From: JBEKIK01 sp050013075
Lineage (GTDB): Bacteria; Planctomycetota; Planctomycetia; Pirellulales; Thermoguttaceae
Reading direction: 5' to 3'
Assembly: GCA_050013075.1 (NCBI GenBank)
Contig: JBEKFZ010000042.1
Span: forward strand, 1 to 33,908
DNA: 33,908 nucleotides
The notes below the pieces were generated by a model. The model did no database searches and was not told the DNA's origin. It saw only the letters and a program-made list of their open reading frames with translations. The translations under genes and the position numbers were made by a program. The stretch's first letter is position 1. Every line of letters begins with the position of its first letter. This document shows, in pieces, positions 30,802-33,908 of the stretch.

Positions 30802-32358
30802 TTATTTCGCGCGGCCGATGCGTGCCGCCAATCGAAATATCGCCCAAGCCAAAAGGGCGAATATCAGAATCATCGCCAGGCAAATGCCGGCTACCTGGTC
30901 TTCCACCCCGTAGTGCAAAAGCCCAAAGATGCGGATGGAAGTGGTCGTCACGCCCGGCGGCACGACAAGTATGCCGGCAGCCAGATCGCCCAAGGATATT
31001 GCCAAGGCGGCCAGCCACGCCACCGCCGCCGCCGAGGCGCGCATGGGCAGGGCGATCCGCCACAAACGCGTAAGCGGTCCGGCCCCGTCGATCATTGCGC
31101 TTTCCATTAATTCCTGGGGCACGGTTTGCAATGCATGCCACATTATTAGCGCAGCGATAGGCAGGCTGCGCAAATAAACCGCCAGCCACGGGGCCAGTAT
31201 CGAATGATCGTACAACCACGTCAGTCCGGGCAATTCCGGCCGGTTCAACAGCTTGATAATGACAATCCCCAAGATCGGCCCGGGCAAGACCAGAAGCACG
31301 GCGATGATCGATATAATTATTGCAAATTGCAAATTGCAAATTGCAAATTGCAAATTGAATGTAAAGCCGCGACCATTGGTCGCGCCATTGCCTTTTTTTC
31401 GGGCCAGCCATGCCAGGGGGATTGCCGTCAGCACCGCCGCCGTGGCCGATAATACGCCGATCAACAGCGACCAACCCAATTCCCGGCGGAAATTCCCCGG
31501 CGCGGAGCAAATTATTTCTAGGCATTTAGCCGGCGAGAAGGATCGAATCCGCCCGGCGTCGGTTTGAGCGACCACGACTCCGGCCTTGTAAACCAGGCTT
31601 CCCAAGGGCACGCCAGCCAAGAGCAAAAAAAGCAATCCCGCCATCAAAAGATAAAAAGATTTCCACCGTCCCAGTCGAAAGGTCCAATATCGCGGCAAAC
31701 TCAGCGGCCGGCGACTGGGCGAAAGACCAAAACAAAGCGCCCATCCCCCGATAATGAGCAAGGCCGTGATGCCGACGCCCGATACGACCGAGGGCGCAGC
31801 GACGTCCAACTCCGAGGCAGTAGCGGCGGCCTGGGTGTAAACCTCCTCGGCGTATGTGCGGATCCCCAACAGGTCGGTCACGGTCATTTCGCCCGCCGTT
31901 ATTACTGCCACCCAAATAGCGGCCAAGCCCACCGCCGGTAATGCTCCACAGAGTGAAACCCGGAAAAAAACTTGCTTCGCCGACCCGTCCAGCAGGGCCT
32001 GCTCTTCCAGTTCCGGTTCGATGAGTCTCAATCCGATGCCCACGATGCCCACCACCCAGGGCAAGGCCGCAAGGCTGTGAATCCAGATCGCCCCCCGCCA
32101 GCCCGTAAGCCAGGCCGATGAATTTGTCGCCAGCGTGAACCAGCCCTGGTCGCCGAACCCCGCCTGCCACGCCCCGGCCTGCAAATACAATGGCACGAAA
32201 ATCATCACGCCCAATAGCCCCAAGAAAAACCTTCTGCCCGGCAAATCGGTCCGCCACAGCAGCCAGGCCAGCAGAGTTCCCAAAGGCACGCTTATAGCGC
32301 ATGTCGCCCCGGACAAGAGCAATGTATTCCAAAGAAGAGAAAGTGTGCGGGCATCCAC
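30802..32358 (-). CDS. ABC transporter permease, fused two-domain type (iron(III)/FbpB-like)
   Basis: This 518-residue protein has about 12 hydrophobic helices in two halves, each ending in an ABC permease coupling loop. The first half contains 'LEEQALLDGSAKQVFFRVSL' (about residues 116-135) and the second 'QELMESAMIDGAGPLTRLWR' (about 418-437). The internally duplicated layout matches Fe3+-type FbpB/SfuB permeases rather than single-domain ones. The ATP-binding and substrate-binding genes are not adjacent, so the partners are elsewhere. Between the helices of the second half is a stretch of about 25 residues encoded by repeat DNA: a GCGACC/GGTCGC hairpin ('NGRG') and five TGCAAAT units ('NLQFAICNLQFAI'). 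This makes the gene a candidate for length variation by slippage. Substrate specificity is inferred from family likeness only. Confidence 0.78.
   Translation of the reverse strand: MDARTLSLLWNTLLLSGATCAISVPLGTLLAWLLWRTDLPGRRFFLGLLGVMIFVPLYLQAGAWQAGFGDQGWFTLATNSSAWLTGWRGAIWIHSLAALPWVVGIVGIGLRLIEPELEEQALLDGSAKQVFFRVSLCGALPAVGLAAIWVAVITAGEMTVTDLLGIRTYAEEVYTQAAATASELDVAAPSVVSGVGITALLIIGGWALCFGLSPSRRPLSLPRYWTFRLGRWKSFYLLMAGLLFLLLAGVPLGSLVYKAGVVVAQTDAGRIRSFSPAKCLEIICSAPGNFRRELGWSLLIGVLSATAAVLTAIPLAWLARKKGNGATNGRGFTFNLQFAICNLQFAIIISIIAVLLVLPGPILGIVIIKLLNRPELPGLTWLYDHSILAPWLAVYLRSLPIAALIMWHALQTVPQELMESAMIDGAGPLTRLWRIALPMRASAAAVAWLAALAISLGDLAAGILVVPPGVTTTSIRIFGLLHYGVEDQVAGICLAMILIFALLAWAIFRLAARIGRAK
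31321..31355. repeat. Heptanucleotide tandem repeat (TGCAAAT)x5 inside the ABC permease gene
   Basis: Five perfect copies of TGCAAAT run from 31321 to 31355 and are read on the minus strand within the permease frame. Because 7 is not a multiple of 3, gain or loss of one unit shifts the reading frame; only changes in threes keep it. Two copies of the same unit occur at 14012-14025 within the NikL-like gene. Confidence 0.9.
31368..31384. repeat. Dispersed GCGACC/GGTCGC hairpin inside the permease coding sequence
   Basis: CGCGACC-ATT-GGTCGCG is a perfect 7-bp stem, preceded by AAAGC. The same AAAGCCGCGACC word occurs between sdhA and sdhB (5693-5719, with GGTCAC on the far side) and, inverted, downstream of the membrane protein gene (about 9955-9968). 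Here it lies in frame in a gene, next to the TGCAAAT repeat. Confidence 0.75.
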
Positions 32359-32362
32359 CGTT

Positions 32363-32393
32363 TAGCCCGGTCGCTTGCGACCGGAGTTTTTGG
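32363..32393 (+). repeat. Hairpin with T-run upstream of the ABC permease gene
   Basis: CCGGTCGC-TT-GCGACCGG followed by AGTTTTT belongs to the same structural class as the hairpins in copies E and F (a TT-centred palindrome after TTTAGC). On the plus strand it looks like a terminator, but no plus-strand gene is present here. On the minus strand it lies just upstream of the permease start. The rest of the gap to the SPFH gene (32394-32523) shows no gene. Confidence 0.6.
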
Positions 32394-32523
32394 GAAAATC
32401 GGTTATGGAAATAATTCGTTTGTAATTATGAGAGCCCCTGATCGCACCGGCCGCGACCATGCTACGCATGGCGCCCGCCGGACTAAACGAAATTTATCGC
32501 GAAACCACAAGCGGTTTTTTTCT

Positions 32524-33888
32524 TCAGTTTTCGTCGGTGCCGAGGAGTTTTTGCTCGACTTGATCGGCCTGCCAGGCGATGGCGGCCAGGACTTTGCCGA
32601 CTTCCATCGGATTGAGCGTGTCAGCCGGTTGATTGGCCTGCAGCACGACCATTTGCTTGTCGGCAATGGTTTTCACGGCAAACGCCCCGTGGATGGTGGA
32701 AGTATTATATTGCAACAGCGCGGCGGCGTTCTTTTCCAAAAACGGTCCACATACGGACCAGTAGTTGACGATTGCGTTGCCGTCGGCGTCTTTTTGGCTG
32801 AATTCCACTGTCACCCGTTGTTTGCGGAGCGTGCCCACTGGAACGGTAATCTGCATGGCATCGCCCGACTCTTCGATTTTATATCCCGCCGCGGTTGCAA
32901 CGGTGCGTACGACCGCCTTGGGATCGACAACAACGGCTTGCAGATTGGCGAAATTTCCTCCCACTGCCATTCCGGCGGCGGCAGTGCCGGCAGCGGTCTT
33001 TGTTGGAGCCGGCCCCGCGACAGAAGGCCCGCCGCCGGCCATGGCTTGTTGGATCATGCCCGGCATCATCATGCCAAAGCCCGCCCCCATGCCCATGCCC
33101 AGTGCGCCTTGTCCCAGTCCTCCGCCTCCGCCGCTTTGTTCGGCCATTTTGGCCATGCTGTTGGCGGCTTGAAATTTGAGGAAGGCGTTCAGATCGCCCA
33201 CCGCTCCCATGGAACTGCGGGCGTCGATGGCTTTTTGGACTTCCTCGGGCGGGGTGATGGCGTTGATGAAAAAGTCGACCAATTCCAGGCCGTATTTGCC
33301 GAATTCCTCGACAACTTTAGTTTTAGTCTGACCGGCAAGTTCGTCGTAATGGCCCGGCAAATCCAGAATCCCGCTTTTCAATGCACCCAAAATGTCGGCC
33401 AGGCGCGAGACGATCAAATCGCGGAAAAACGAGGTTGCGGCATCGGTGGTGTATTTTCCTTGTGTGCCAACCAGTGTGTTTACCAAAAGCGAGGAATCTT
33501 TTACCCGAAACGAATACTTTCCAAATCCCCGCAGCCGGACCATGCCGAAATCAGGATCGCGGTAAGAAATAGGCTCCATCGTGCCCCATTTTTGATCTAA
33601 AAATGTCTGCTTACCAATGAAATAGACTTGTGCCTGGAATGGCGATTGTTCCCAGGGAATGGTCAGCAGCCGGGTAAGGATGGGGACATTGGCCGTAACC
33701 AGGGTATGCCGGCCCGGCCCGTACACGTCCAAGGCCTTGCCGCCGCGGAAGAAAACCGCCTCCTGGTTTTCCTGGACGATCAATTGCGCGCCGATTTTGA
33801 CGTCGGTCGATCCATCGGGTGGAATCCGCTGCACTAGCGACTTGTTTTCTTGATCGAAAAACTGGATGACTTCCAAACGAATGGCCAT
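32524..33888 (-). CDS. SPFH/band 7 domain protein with a Gly/Met-rich linker and a YbjN/CesT-like C-terminal domain
   Basis: This is a 454-residue protein without an obvious signal peptide. The N-terminal domain (about 1-235) resembles the YdjI/'virion core' SPFH group, with 'GAQLIVQENQEAVFFRGGKA', 'YGPGRHTLVTANVPILTRLL' and 'FGKYGLELVDFFINAITPPE'. A Gly/Met-rich flexible segment (about 255-295) with 'MGMGAGFGMMMPGM' and an Ala/Gly-rich part (to about 325) come next. SPFH proteins of this group usually end in a zinc ribbon, but no Cys pairs are present here. Instead there is a C-terminal domain (about 330-450) with 'GYKIEESGDAMQITVPVG', 'LLQYNTSTIHGAFAV' and 'ADTLNPMEVGKVLAAI', which resembles YbjN/type III secretion chaperone-like folds. 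SPFH proteins assemble membrane-associated oligomeric scaffolds. The function here is unknown. The start at 33888 fits the family. Confidence 0.75.
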   Translation of the reverse strand: MAIRLEVIQFFDQENKSLVQRIPPDGSTDVKIGAQLIVQENQEAVFFRGGKALDVYGPGRHTLVTANVPILTRLLTIPWEQSPFQAQVYFIGKQTFLDQKWGTMEPISYRDPDFGMVRLRGFGKYSFRVKDSSLLVNTLVGTQGKYTTDAATSFFRDLIVSRLADILGALKSGILDLPGHYDELAGQTKTKVVEEFGKYGLELVDFFINAITPPEEVQKAIDARSSMGAVGDLNAFLKFQAANSMAKMAEQSGGGGGLGQGALGMGMGAGFGMMMPGMIQQAMAGGGPSVAGPAPTKTAAGTAAAGMAVGGNFANLQAVVVDPKAVVRTVATAAGYKIEESGDAMQITVPVGTLRKQRVTVEFSQKDADGNAIVNYWSVCGPFLEKNAAALLQYNTSTIHGAFAVKTIADKQMVVLQANQPADTLNPMEVGKVLAAIAWQADQVEQKLLGTDEN

Positions 33889-33908
33889 GATTTAGCTCCG
33901 GATATATT

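Noticed and set aside
31321..31355. CRISPR-like array
   Set aside because: The five units are contiguous 7-mers without spacers, so this is a simple tandem repeat; no cas genes are in the window.
32428..33600. 390-codon plus-strand frame opposite the SPFH gene
   Set aside because: Shadow frame with His/Gly-rich composition and no recognisable motif.

Overview
The window looks like chromosomal DNA of a planctomycete, probably of the Pirellulales or a relative. This rests on several things: a DUF1570 peptidase-like protein, a membrane protein opening with the basic 'SLRTLL' signature common in that phylum, a secreted protein built from 'KVDGEKLTGSVESPMGEL'-type repeats, mostly weak Shine-Dalgarno sites, and intergenic DNA packed with small palindromic repeats. 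I see no rRNA, tRNA, CRISPR array, phage or plasmid genes. The assignment is inferred from reading, not from a database search.

Layout. 1-6614 (+): the 3' part of a thiamine-diphosphate acetolactate synthase-type enzyme, an aldehyde dehydrogenase, and the succinate dehydrogenase genes sdhC-sdhA-sdhB. 6610-7479: a REP-associated tyrosine transposase (RAYT) flanked by two near-identical perfect hairpins, wedged between sdhB and the convergent citrate synthase gene (7476-8780, -). 8781-9228: an island of short palindromes. 9229-9915: a membrane protein. 9990-11420 (-): glutamine synthetase behind a good sigma-54 promoter match. 11823-14816 (-): an ECF-type nickel/cobalt importer (CbiM, NikL-like, CbiQ, CbiO). 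15138-16169 (-): a LOG-family protein. 16613-16855 (-): a small unidentified protein. 17189-20689 (+): a very long Tex protein. 20769-23015 (+): a compact cluster of an unknown protein, two DUF488 proteins and a dual-OB protein. 23083-26598: a PLD-type lipoprotein, NAD(P)HX epimerase, a PDZ protein and a GNAT acetyltransferase. 26975-28423 (+): DnaA behind a strong sigma-70-type promoter. 28682-33888: a secreted repeat protein, a DUF1570 protein, a fused ABC permease and an SPFH protein with an unusual C-terminal domain.

Functional links: citrate synthase and succinate dehydrogenase are both TCA-cycle enzymes and lie next to each other with only the RAYT unit between them. The four ECF genes form one transport system. 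The DUF488/DUF488/dual-OB genes are so tightly packed (4-base overlap, 16-base gap) that they probably act together, and they are the best candidate here for an undescribed system.

The other theme is repeat DNA. At least six copies or half-copies of a MITE-like element with ends of the form TATTGRGTCTCAG...AATGTC lie between genes, some of them inside operons. A heptanucleotide repeat (TGCAAAT) and a dispersed hairpin have become part of coding sequence in the ABC permease and the NikL-like protein.
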